From contig NC_087377.1 in assembly GCF_963675165.1 (NCBI RefSeq), positions 5,890,042-5,954,041 of the forward strand: a stretch of DNA of 64,000 nucleotides, read 5' to 3'. Each line of letters starts with the position of its first letter. Position 1 is the stretch's first letter. Below the pieces are notes generated by a model. The model had not been told where the DNA came from. It made no database searches and was given only the letters and a program-made list of their open reading frames with translations. The translations under genes and the position numbers were made by a program. Below, in pieces: positions 1-10,370 of the stretch. Origin of the DNA: Halichondria panicea (lineage: Eukaryota; Porifera; Demospongiae; Suberitida; Halichondriidae).

Positions 1-230
1 TGTACAATTTGCGGGGGAGTTTCTGGTATAATTATTTCACATGAGCCTGTCCATTCACCAACTGCATAAACTAGAGTCTATTGTGGAGCAAAAAACTTGT
101 GTGTGAGTGAACCTGACTATAAAATTATAATACTTATGGGGTTGGGTTACACGTTTGCATGTTAATTTTAAGCCTCCCAAAAGGAAGTTTGAGGGTGCAA
201 GTGTTATCTCAATGAATACCGATTATGCAG

Positions 231-876
231 GCTCCCGAACAGAATGAGACCTTTTGTGGAATTGACTGCCGGTAAGATTACAGTTATGTAGGCTTGCTGC
301 TATAATAATAGGCTTATATACGTGCATGCATAGCTATGCTCTCTTGCATCTTGTGTGGTTAATTAAATTATGAACGCACAGGGCTATTCAAAACAAGGAA
401 GAAAATTGTTCATCTTTCTACCAAGATGTCTGCAGCGAATGGATGTAAGTTTCAGCGTATAACCTTAATTGCCTTTAATGTAAGTGCACAGTGTATGCAT
501 GGGGATGCATGGAAATGAATGTCCGCTCATTCATGCATGCACCATTGCCTATAGTCATTATGTACATAATACTCACACCAATGAAACCAGCATAATAATT
601 ATATGAATATGCATGCATGCTCTCATGCACAGTTTATAGAGCTAATGCTTTATTTTCTATAGAATTCACCCATACATGGATTATAATATTATAAACCACA
701 TGGAATTCTCAAAATGTTGTTTTGAGAGTATCAACTGCTTGAACGTTTCCTTGTTTGAGACTGATTGTACTACAAATTCATCAGGACGTGATTTTACGTG
801 CGATAGAATATGCCAACGTGGTGACCTGATTGACTCGTTTTTGGAAGATTGCCCCTTTCAGCGTTTCGACTTCTGT
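231..876 (+). CDS. Gene 1 Cys-rich N-terminal exons
   Basis: Three exons (231-271, 382-444, 663-876) encode about 105 residues with more than a dozen cysteines (for example FCGIDC, SKCCFESINC, CDRICQRGDLIDSFLEDC). I do not recognise a named domain; the spacing does not fit EGF or HRM. The exons are supported by clean splice sites (gtaaga at 272, gtaagt at 445 and 877) and by phases that join without a stop. Extracellular location is inferred from position ahead of the GAIN region. Confidence 0.6.
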
Positions 877-3800
877 GTAAGTAGCATTGCAGGGATATTA
901 GGTCTCATACTATAGCTATAGATAATAGTACATAATTTACTATGTAGCTTTATATCAAAACTTAAAACCCCTTTTATTAATTGAATACATGTAGAGAAGA
1001 GAATTAAGGGTTTGGCTGGTGGCATGCAGTAAAACGGGGCTTAATTAACCATGCAGTTACTAGGTTACTGTAGCTACGTATCTGCACCATCACATAAATC
1101 TTCTTGCAGGATCCCTATCTTCAAAATGTGCTAGATATTGACGATGTTATTTCTGAAGACGATTTCGTCTTTTTTATTGAATTCCTCGAAGAATACATTG
1201 AGAGTGTAAATCCAGAGAATATCGTGAACACTCTTGATAATCTGTTCACAAATCTCATGGATTCCAGTGAATACCTTTTGGATAATGACAATAACACTGA
1301 GGTGAGTATGGCCCCATTACACATTTACAGTTTCTCCTCGTAAGTTTGTCTCTCCTCAGAATAAAAAATTAAGTGCGTAGCAATGACGCTAGTGACTCAG
1401 TATAATTATGCATCCTGTACAAAGTAATTATGTAACAAATAAGCAGCGGAACCTCTGAATAACGGACAAATTACTTATATATACATGTACAGCTTATCCT
1501 TGGAATCTTTGAGGAACTTTTTGATGATGCCATCAATCAAAACTGGACTGATCAATTGAATTCTGCAACTGTTACTGTGAGATAAAATCCAAGTGTTAAT
1601 TGTCAGCATGTGTTAAATTTTAGGTCGCAGACAGTAAGGCGCTTTCTCAAGTGGAGTCTCTCGGAGCAGTTCTGGGCAGTAGACTCGCCAATGGAAACAG
1701 GACAAACCCGTTTAGTTTCAGTGGGACAAACATGAGTACGTGTAACAGCCATGCAATAAATTTTGAGTGCATGGCCAACTTCAAGTGGAAATTGATAGTA
1801 TAATTTGGTGCCATGTTGTTCCATTATAATTAAGCTAATTCGACAAGGACTGCATTTATATAATATACTACATACAACTTGATAATACCATTTAATTTAT
1901 ACACTTTCATACATGCACACAGTGCTCACGATGAACTTTCCGAGTCAAAATAGATCTTTAGATAACCAGCACAGAATCAGTATTCAAGGTTAGTTGTACT
2001 GTTTTAGCCTGTATGAATATGCATAATTATACTAACTATGGTTTTCTGCATGCATGCAGGTGTATCTAGCAGGATACGTTACAGCACTGAAGTGAACATT
2101 CCATTGAAAGTACTTTGTTCAAGTGAAGGTATAAGCTGATAATCACTTAGCCATAATTTAGGGTATCATTTTGTAATTATTTTCTCAAATATAGGATGCT
2201 CTAGTGTTGTGTCGCTGGCTTCTGTCAACAACCTGGCTGCGTACCTACACGAGGGGCTTGTCAGGAGGCAACGCAAAGCCAACAATGTGTCACAGTATGC
2301 CAGGTAAGGTCCTAATGAATTTTTCAGTTTGCTTTTCATAGGTATGTAATCTTAATTCCGCATCACAACTGAATAAAACTGCATTGACTCGTGTAGAAAT
2401 AATCTGAACACTGACTATTTTTACGTAATTTATTGTGCACAATACTATGACTGTGAAGAATGCTCTGAATTTTTACAAACTGACTTATTATTCTGCATGC
2501 ACATAACTATTATTCCAGTTATATGCCTGCTACTCCGCTCCTTTCTGCTCAAATTTTTGGGGTCACGGATATCGTAGAACAGCTAAAAACCGCTCCCATT
2601 CAAATCGTCACTACCTTGGACAGTAATAACCTAACTATGCGAGAATTCATGTGTGTGTTTTGGAATGAAAATAACAAGTAAGTGTAATTTCCTTTTGATG
2701 TATTAATTTTGTTTCAATAATAATTAGTGCAGCAAATTATAATTATCTGTTATGTTTTCCAGATAATCACTTCCATAGTGTATAATTATTATAGCCTGCA
2801 TTATTTGTAGCCTGATTTGTATGGCGCTATAATTATAGTACCATAATTCAAAGGCGTATACTTTTTTTCATTAGGGGGTATACTTTTTCATTTGGGATAC
2901 TCTTTTCATTAGGGATATACTTTTTCTCATTGGTATAACTATTATATACATGAGAGGGTATACTTGTATCTTCTGAGAAGTATACCCCCGAATGAAAAAA
3001 GTATACCCCCTTGAATTATGGCACTAATAATTATAGCACCATAGATTTGTAGCGTATATGTCTGCTGATTAATACAGTACGTTACGGCATTTAGGATTCC
3101 TACAACAATTATAATAATCCTAGCTTCAGATTGATCAGCTCTGATGCAGTATCATAATAATGGTATATACTTCTACTGAGTTAGGCCTTGATGCTTCGTT
3201 CACGGTCCTATAGCATTAAATGTCCCTTTATACATGTAAGGACTTTATCTTTTCTCGCGTTCACACATTTATATACACGTCACACAGGTCATGGTCCCAC
3301 ACCGGAGTAACAACAGATGATAATGGCAACAATACAATAACATGCACAACTACTCATTTGACAAGCTTTGCAATTCTGGTTAGTGTCAACGAAGTATCAA
3401 CGAACCCTTTGGATTTAATACTTATGTCAACTATCTCGTACATTGGCTGTGTGATCTCGATTATTTGTCTACTGGCTACCATTTTCTGTCTCATAGCTTT
3501 CAAGTACGTAAGTGTTTGGATTTAATACTTATGTAAACCATCTTCGTGGCTGTGTGGTCTCGATTATTTGTCTACTGCATGGCTTTTGTCTCGTATAGCT
3601 TTCAACTACGTAAGTGTGGATGGCTATGTCTACACTTTTAAGGGTTAGGGTTAGGGCTTGGATTAGGATTAAGGGTTGGAGATAATTGAAGAGGGGTCCT
3701 TTTTAATGTCTTTAGGCCTAATCATAAAGTAATAATTAAGACTCTCAATTTTCTCCTTTATATCAATGCTGTTACCACAGCCCTGTGTAAGTAAGTATAC

Positions 3801-6688
3801 AATTATAATGCATCCATAAATATACAATCTCTGTGTCTCCTTAGGAAATTTCTCAAGAAAGGGCCACTGCTGTATGTGCACCTCAACTTAGCCATTGCTT
3901 TACTGCTTGGCTACACTGTGTTTGTGCTAGGAGTGGACACAGCAAAAGGGATTACGGTGAGTTAATTAGCACCATGCAGGGATTATAGTTAAACGGCAAT
4001 CAAATGTACCGTCGTGTTCTATCTCTCGGCTGTTGTGTCGCTGCTATACAAACAGATACAAACATGCCATGTATGTGTATTGAATAATCATGATGTGCTA
4101 TTCTAGTGACTGGAGTTTGTAGCAATTATAGTCCCGTATCATATCTGGTCGGGTAATTGCACGTTAATTATCATTGACAGCGTACGTGCAAATACTTGTC
4201 AAGTGTAAGTGCACGTATGCTGTCAATGACGACGCATTATAACGGTTGCGGCTGAAAATGTTAATAAAACTGCAGAGAACTTCATCATAAATGATTAGTA
4301 ATCAATACTACTTTAAGGTGCATGTCATATTTTCACAGGTATGCGTTTTCACTGATATTTTTCATTTTGCTGGTATTAAATTCTGTTGTGAAATTCGTAA
4401 CGTTTCTAATTACTCGCAAGTGAGATTCATTGCAATTTCCAATTATCTGCGAGTACATATTTTTGCGATTTTACTCTCATTCGCAGAAATTAATACTCGC
4501 GGAAAATATGTCACCTTAAGGGTATACTTATGGTTACTCGTGCAATAAGGGATATAGTACTCATACCAAACACTCGGCTACACTACGCCTCGTGGAATCG
4601 GAAGCCTTGCCATTGCTTGTTACTTGTGCTCGTAATCCCTAATTATGCAAAATGAGCCATGCATTTCAGCTCTTAGACTAATTATAGTGAAACATTCGGT
4701 AGCCACTGAGTCAAAAGACTTAGGCTATTGGGTTGTGTCGTACTTCGTTAATTATTTCTTATGAGCCTAGCTCTCTTAAATTGATCATGACCGTTTTGGA
4801 TGGTGATCAGTTCCACGTATTTCTTGCTTTTTAATTCATTCCAGGTACTCTGTACTATTGTGGCTGCAGTGATACAATATTTCTTTCTGGCAAGTTTCTG
4901 TTGGATGCTCTCAGAGGCGGTGATGCTTTACCTACTTGTGGTGAAGGTATTTGGTAGTGCAGCAAAGAGATGGTACTGGCTACTGATACTTGGTTGGGGT
5001 GAGTGCATGAGCTATAATATACGATATATGTCAAGGTAGAGAATAGGAAGCGCGAACCATGCAGCTACTTATACGTAGCTCATCAGTCCATGTTCCAAAT
5101 GCACCCATGCAATTGGTTCGCTTAAAATATTTGTTTACCTGACAATAGGTGTACCGCTGCCAATTGTTGCCATTTCAGCTGGCGTCTTACGCATGGAATA
5201 TGGGAACAATAACAGGTATATAAGTCGCTGTAGGTGTCCCCATGCAGAAAATAAGTTATCATCTTGTCTTTAAACCTCCAGTTGCTGGATAAACAGAGGA
5301 CCAGCTGTGTACACATTTGTAGGACCAATGCTCCTTATCATTTTGGTGAGTACGTGGGTGCTCTCCATTGCAAGGTTTAGTTATAGCTGTTATCTTGTAG
5401 CGTATATGTAGTGTTTATTCCTCATGGATTCACTGAACAGATCGAAGCTTGCAAACGATCTCATGCACTGCAGGGAAGGTGCTTTTATAAGTACTTGCGT
5501 GTACGCTCTTGACTAAACATGCATGCATGTGTATAGTGCAATGATTAAGTAAACGGCATTTGAATGTACTCATTTACGTGCATGGTCCATCCCCTGTGCA
5601 GATCAACACAGTGATTCTGATATTGACAGTAGTGAGCATTGTACGAGGGAAGAAGTTCGGTGGAGGAGAAGTCCAGGTCAAGACAAGAACACTAGTAAAG
5701 TACGTCGTGAATCATGTAGTTTATGTACAGTAGGTCGTATAATTATTTAGACAAAATAAGGCACTCGATCTTTGCTTCCTGTACTTAGCTAATTGCCAAT
5801 GTATGAAATTAAGACACAACATTTACATGAACATACACAGGACGACCTTACAGAGTACAGTGATCTTGCTCCCTCTGCTGGGCATCACATGGGTCATTGG
5901 CTTGTTTGCAGTGAATGAAAACACTCAAGTGTTTGCTTGGCTGTTTATATTAACAAATTCTTTCCAGGTATGGCACATGCAGTAAAATGTTTAATTATAG
6001 ATACATCTTTCGAATTCCTCAGTCAGTTTGTGTTTCTTTTGTTCATAATTATTATTTAGGGGATGTTCATCTTCGTCTTTCATGTATTGAGAAACGAGTA
6101 TATAATAAGGAGATTAAAATTCTGCTGCTGTAAGACTAGAGTGAAGAAAACAACGGAAAACAAAACCTCTGCAATGGTAATGATTCTAACCATGCATGCA
6201 CGTTTGCAATGATCGAGCTATACTATACCTATCAGTTTCTAATGAATTGCTATAATTCTAACCTTGTCTTGTATGCATGTACATTGCATACTTTTATAGC
6301 GAAATGAAAATTAATGATAAATTATGTGAAACACACCATTTTGTAGTAATTACTTCAAGCACCTGCAAAACTATGTATGCATAATTATAAGCACGTCCTA
6401 ATTGTTACTTTTTGTATAGAAGTTGGAGGGTAAATCAGCTGTTAACAAGACTTATAACTTCACCCTCACCACCGAGCCTTATACTGCAGAGTATCTAGAT
6501 AATGAGAGTAAGTTACTTCTGATCATGCACATGTTATTAGCTCCTAGAACAATTAACAGCCTTTATGATTCTGTGTGCCCCAGCTCATTATAAAAACAAG
6601 GATTTAAACTGATTGTGCAGATTGTGGTGTAACTTTTTCCCAAGACAAAGATACAGTGGCAGACATGATAATTAAGCATGAACTCTAA
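231..6688 (+). CDS. Adhesion GPCR gene 1 (GAIN/GPS + 7TM), 5' incomplete
   Basis: Cell-surface adhesion-family G-protein-coupled receptor. Exons read by eye: 231-271, 382-444, 663-876, 1110-1301, 1493-1576, 1624-1735, 1923-1988, 2060-2128, 2195-2303, 2519-2677, 3288-3503, 3845-3956, 4845-4998, 5149-5215, 5282-5345, 5602-5699, 5841-5967, 6060-6176, 6420-6507, 6621-6688. They join in one open frame of 739 codons plus TAA, all with GT donors and AG acceptors. Order: Cys-rich N-terminus, GAIN domain, GPS, seven membrane helices, short cytoplasmic tail ending KHEL. Exon 231-271 begins in phase 0, so at least one upstream exon with a signal peptide is missing or unrecognised; an open stretch from ATG 41 exists but has no signal peptide and no clean donor. 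Short for the family because it lacks the HRM, EGF and Ig modules of the two neighbours. Confidence 0.85.
1110..3503 (+). CDS. Gene 1 GAIN domain and GPS cleavage motif
   Basis: Exons 1110-2677 encode the helical and beta parts of a GAIN domain. The GPS is split by a phase-2 intron: first half in 2519-2677 (CVFWNENN), second half in 3288-3503 (W, then C-x-C... with TTHLTSFAIL). GPS function is autoproteolysis between Leu and Thr of HLT, leaving a tethered agonist that starts TSFAILV. The catalytic H-L-T triplet and paired Cys/Trp are intact. In this gene the second GPS half and TM1 share one exon, unlike the two neighbours where they are on separate exons. Confidence 0.85.
2820..3043. mobile_element. 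MITE-like element with 60-bp inverted ends (family B)
   Basis: Left arm 2821-2883 and right arm 2980-3042 are inverted copies (ATGGCGCTATAATTATAG... against CTATAATTATTAGTGCC... read in reverse). The centre holds several GTATACTTTTTCATT-type units. A direct repeat GATTTG(T) flanks both ends (2814-2820 and 3044-3050), as expected of a target-site duplication. No coding capacity. It sits in the long gene 1 intron that splits the GPS. Confidence 0.75.
3288..6688 (+). CDS. Gene 1 seven-transmembrane region and tail
   Basis: TM1 lies in 3288-3503 (IGCVISIICLLATIFCLIAF). TM2 is in 3845-3956, TM3 in 4845-4998 with the disulfide Cys (VLCTIVAAV), TM4 in 5149-5215, ECL2 and start of TM5 in 5282-5345 (the family CW pair, CWINRGP), TM5/ICL3 in 5602-5699, TM6 in 5841-5967 (LLPLLGITWVIGLF) and TM7 in 6060-6176. 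The tail exons 6420-6507 and 6621-6688 end at TAA 6686-6688. TM1 uses donor gtacgt at 3504, which keeps frame (AA+G); the gtaagt at 3508 would not. Signalling partner cannot be read from the sequence. Confidence 0.85.
3412..3620 (+). pseudogene. Tandem copy of the TM1 exon end, decayed
   Basis: The segment 3412-3519 (end of the TM1 exon plus its donor) is repeated directly at 3520-3620 with scattered substitutions and small deletions. The second copy keeps the words GTCTCGATTATTTGTCTACTG and CTACGTAAGTGTGGA, but its TM1 frame has an early TAA and an indel. It is therefore a non-functional duplicated exon fragment inside the following intron. Confidence 0.8.
3640..3679. repeat. Short telomere-like TTAGGG run
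   Basis: The stretch reads AAGGGTTAGGGTTAGGG, then degenerate TTGGATTAGGATTAAGGG units. It directly follows the decayed TM1 duplicate in a gene 1 intron. Only two perfect hexamers, so chance is possible. Confidence 0.35.
4313..4519. mobile_element. MITE family A, copy 1 (TTAA ends)
   Basis: Ends are TTAAGGTG...CATATTTTC and GAAAATATGTCACCTTAA. The interior shares long stretches with the copy at 27110-27309 (for example TTTTTGCGATTTTACTC and CATTCGCAGAAATTAATAC). The TTAA at both ends suggests a TTAA target-site preference. No ORF of note. Located in the TM2-TM3 intron of gene 1. Confidence 0.75.
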
Positions 6689-7331
6689 AGATATAATTAT
6701 CATTGAGGAGATGGTAACAAAACAATAATTTTTGCACATGCAGTATAAAATAATTTACATACAAAAATGTACGTGCATAATAAGTTTATAATCCATCAAC
6801 AGTCTCTTATACTTTCACTATACGTTAGAGACGTACGTACATGTATACATGACTGCATATTAAATAGTGTGTGACGTGTGTAGACTACTGTATACTGTAT
6901 TCTGTACTTAATTTCCATATAATTTATTGATACAATTATTCTGAAACATAATAATGCAGTACGATTTATGGTGGGCGTCTAAAAATGTGAGTGCATGTAT
7001 AAGCCTTATTATGAGGTTGTGGTAGCAGATTATAGTCTCCCTATAATTATACTGCCCCACTAGAGGCAACATTTTTGGACAATTGTACATTCAGGCGCCC
7101 CCCCCACCCCCCCTCCGGTCATTACGGCCCTGGATAAGCAACGTACACAAGTGTATGCAAAATTCATTAATGGGAAGATAAAAAGTTGTGCAACGTACAA
7201 CAAAGAAACTATTGACAGACATGTACATAATTATAGTTATGACCATAAAATTAATGTTTTCCAAGCATACTTGCATATGTGTGTTCATGTGTTCATTATC
7301 TCATAATAGTATAATAGTTTACAGTTTGGAG
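6689..7331. other. Convergent intergenic region between genes 1 and 2
   Basis: Shared 3' flank of two tail-to-tail receptors (643 bp). No convincing coding sequence; small ORFs here are not supported. Positions 7094-7133 hold a C-rich run followed by TCCGGTCATTACGGCCCTGG, which looks like the end of a transposon fragment. I see no clear canonical AATAAA next to either stop codon. Confidence 0.5.
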
Positions 7332-10300
7332 CTACGTACATGTAGTTTCAGATTGATCAACAATTTTTGCACTTTCTTTTTTATTTGCCATATTCTCTTT
7401 GTTTCCGACACCATCATTTTCAATTTTACATGCGGTGACAACATCTGGGGGAACATTTATAACTTGTTCACTTTCTTGCATTTCAAGCTGTTCCTCCAGA
7501 TTTTCTTCAAAATCTCCCAAACTAACAGAGACTTTTTGACTTGAGGAAATATCATCATTGAGAATAGAAGCGGTTGTTTCACCTCTCTCCAAAGTGTAAC
7601 GTTTATTGGGTGGCAGTTTTAGACTGCTCCGCGACACCTGCTTGCGCAGGGTGTCCCGTGCTGACCTTGCTCTGGAGCTGTTCCACACCTAAAGCATGTA
7701 CAGACATCATGAATGACACTGATATAAGTATACACAACATGCATGGTCGGAGAATCTAATTTTACGATATTCCAAATTCTAAGTATCTCACAGATACAAT
7801 GATTCACACCTTGTCTGATCTCACAACATGGAAGAAAAAGATGAATAGACCCTGCAGTACGTGTATTGTGAACAAATAAGCAGACACATAATTTATGTAT
7901 TACTGGATTGTATGCATGCTCAGAAGCACAAGCATCGATCAACAGTTGGTGACTATAATTATTATAAAAAATTATATTTACCTGCAGTGAGTTGATGATC
8001 GTAAAGAGCCAGGCAAACAAAGTGGTGTTGTCATTAACTGTAAAGATGCCCAGTATCCACGTCACACCCAGCAGAGGCAACAGCACTAGTGTGCTAGTCA
8101 GTAGTTTGCTTTAGGGGGGGGGGGGTGAAACGATTGTAACACATTAAAATTATTAAATCATGTATGTATAGATATAGGGTGGTAATAACACTATACGTAA
8201 CTCTTAATTAAAACATAAACTACATGTATGAGTCTGGGGAAGCAGTATGGTGAAAAAAACATTCTGTATTTAGTAAGCTCCTACATGTATATAGCCCTCA
8301 AAGTTGGTACAATTGACCTACGTACTACACATTATGTGCTCCGGTGTCTAATTAACTTACACAAAGAGTGTTTTTCTTTCACTTATGTCCATGCTCTCAG
8401 ACTCTCTCCTCTTTCCTGTTATCGTTCTCCCCCGTTTGACCGAACCACGAGCTGCCCTGAATACTGTCACCAGGGCGATAACCAAGAACACTAGGTTCAC
8501 CTACATGCACAGAATGATTTATGCAGAATCTCCATAATGACAAAATAAAGAACATAGACGGATTTATTTAATTATCACAACTCTCAGTGAGCATTAATAA
8601 AATTTACCCGTATAATAATTATTATGGATCAATAATGTACTGGTGCACTGGACAGAAACTTAGCTTAACTATCATGTCACCTACATTTGTACATCACTCA
8701 CACACATGCAGTCAAACCCCATGGGCCCATGCACAATTATAATTATATTCAATTTTCTTACCATAATGATGGCCAGCATTGGACCCACAAAGCCCCATAT
8801 CACTCCATTGGAAGTGGGCAGCCAGCAACTGCACAAATCAATAAGCAATAAATATACGTGTTAATATACATGCAATAATTAGTGTAGTGTACGGTAAGTA
8901 CGAAATTTATATAAACTTTTATGCGGTACACATGCAGCTATAACTATAGTGCAACATGCATCTAGGGCGGTCAGAATTGTCTTTAAATATAGTTTAAACA
9001 GTTGAGTTAATTTACTTACTAGTTTAGAATGCCTTCAGTATACACGCCATACCCAGCTGTGCTTACAGCCACCGTAATCACCACTGGTATCACAGGGAGA
9101 CCTATACAGGAGATAGAAGTTACAGTTACAGTAAATAAAGCTACATGTAAGATTTTAAATTTAGTCTATATAACCGTGGGCTCTCTCTCTCTAACACCAG
9201 TACCGTATTACTAGAATGTTTTGCGTGCATCTAACATATGCGAACTTTGCAAGCGTTAATTGATCACTTCGCAAAAACAAAATCTCAAACCTAAATTAGT
9301 TCTGGTAATTATACACATAATCCTTACCAGAACGTAATAGTTAGATCCATTGTATAGTTCCCACAAAAATCAACAACCACTTAATTGAGACAAAGATCTT
9401 CATGGACCATTAATTTATTCTAATGTAGCTGAGACACAATTTACCAGAGGCAAATGCAACACTCACCATATCCTACCAGTAAGAAGAACCACCATTTCTC
9501 AGAGAGCTTTGAGAAGACAACCACAAGCATAAGATAGAGCATAATTCCCTCACACAGCATCCAGGAAAAGGAGGCAAGGAAGAAATAGTGCAACCAGACA
9601 GCCACAAACACACACGCACCCTACATGTGGGTGGGCGGGAACGTTCCGTTTATTCGTTTGTGTATAACATAGATGTACGCCATGACAGTACACCAAACTA
9701 GAGTACAATCCTCAGTTAATTACATAGCTACATGTACGTACATCAAATGCAAATTATGAATAGAGTCTTGAGGATCAATGACATGTACGTACCAACATAA
9801 TTATACGAGAAAACACGCTGAACACACTATCTAATTTCCGTTGACAAATCGACTAAGTCGTCCCATTGTACTTGTCCGTAAGAAGGACCTATAATTATAT
9901 CGACAAAGTGCTCCTGACTATTGGCTTCCATGCAAATAACATCTACTCCAGCTACTCACATGATTAGCCCTGGCCGTCTCTATACCTGCCACAAACATGA
10001 GGTAGCCGAGGAACAAACTGATTGAGAGATTAAGGTGGATGAAATAGTGAACCTTGCGAAAGAGCTCTGACCTGCAAACAGAGGGTCGGATAGCTATAAT
10101 CATGATGATTCTGGCAAAGTATATCAGACAAAGATTCATGCGAGGTGGTTTTGTGATCTTAACAATAATGTGGAAAATGGTCCTAATTACGATTACTATT
10201 AATTGTAGCTACTTGTTACAATACTGGCAATTAATTACTGACTTCTCTTACCCCATAACTACAAAGAAGATGATAGTTGCCAGGAGACAAATCAGAGAAA

Positions 10301-10370
10301 TAGCACAGCCAATGTATGAAACGATCTGCAATGCTAGCAGCTCAGTAACACTCACACCAGTGTCATTGTT
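7332..10370 (-). CDS. Gene 2 seven-transmembrane region and tail
   Basis: TM1 10370-10252 (YIGCAISLICLLATIIFFVV), TM2 10071-9960, TM3 9620-9467 (ACVFVAVWLHYFF), TM4 9101-9020, ECL2 8828-8762 with the CW pair (CWLPTSNG), TM5/ICL3 8500-8361 (very basic: KRGRTITGKRRES), TM6 8108-7982 (LLPLLGVTWILGIF), TM7 7851-7810 (FIFFFHVVRSDK) and an acidic/Ser-rich tail 7688-7332. Intron phases after TM1, TM2, TM3, TM4, ECL2 and ICL3 are 2,0,1,2,0,2, the same as in genes 1 and 3. Confidence 0.9.

Noticed and set aside
41..100. Open stretch from ATG 41 as first exon of gene 1
   Set aside because: No signal peptide, and no good donor in the phase needed to join exon 231-271.
3640..3679. Chromosome end or assembly junction from TTAGGG repeats
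   Set aside because: Only two perfect hexamers, embedded in a gene intron with continuous sequence on both sides.
6660..6688. KHEL at the gene 1 C-terminus as an ER-retrieval signal
   Set aside because: The tail is cytoplasmic in a 7TM receptor, and KDEL-type signals act in the ER lumen. Probably coincidence.
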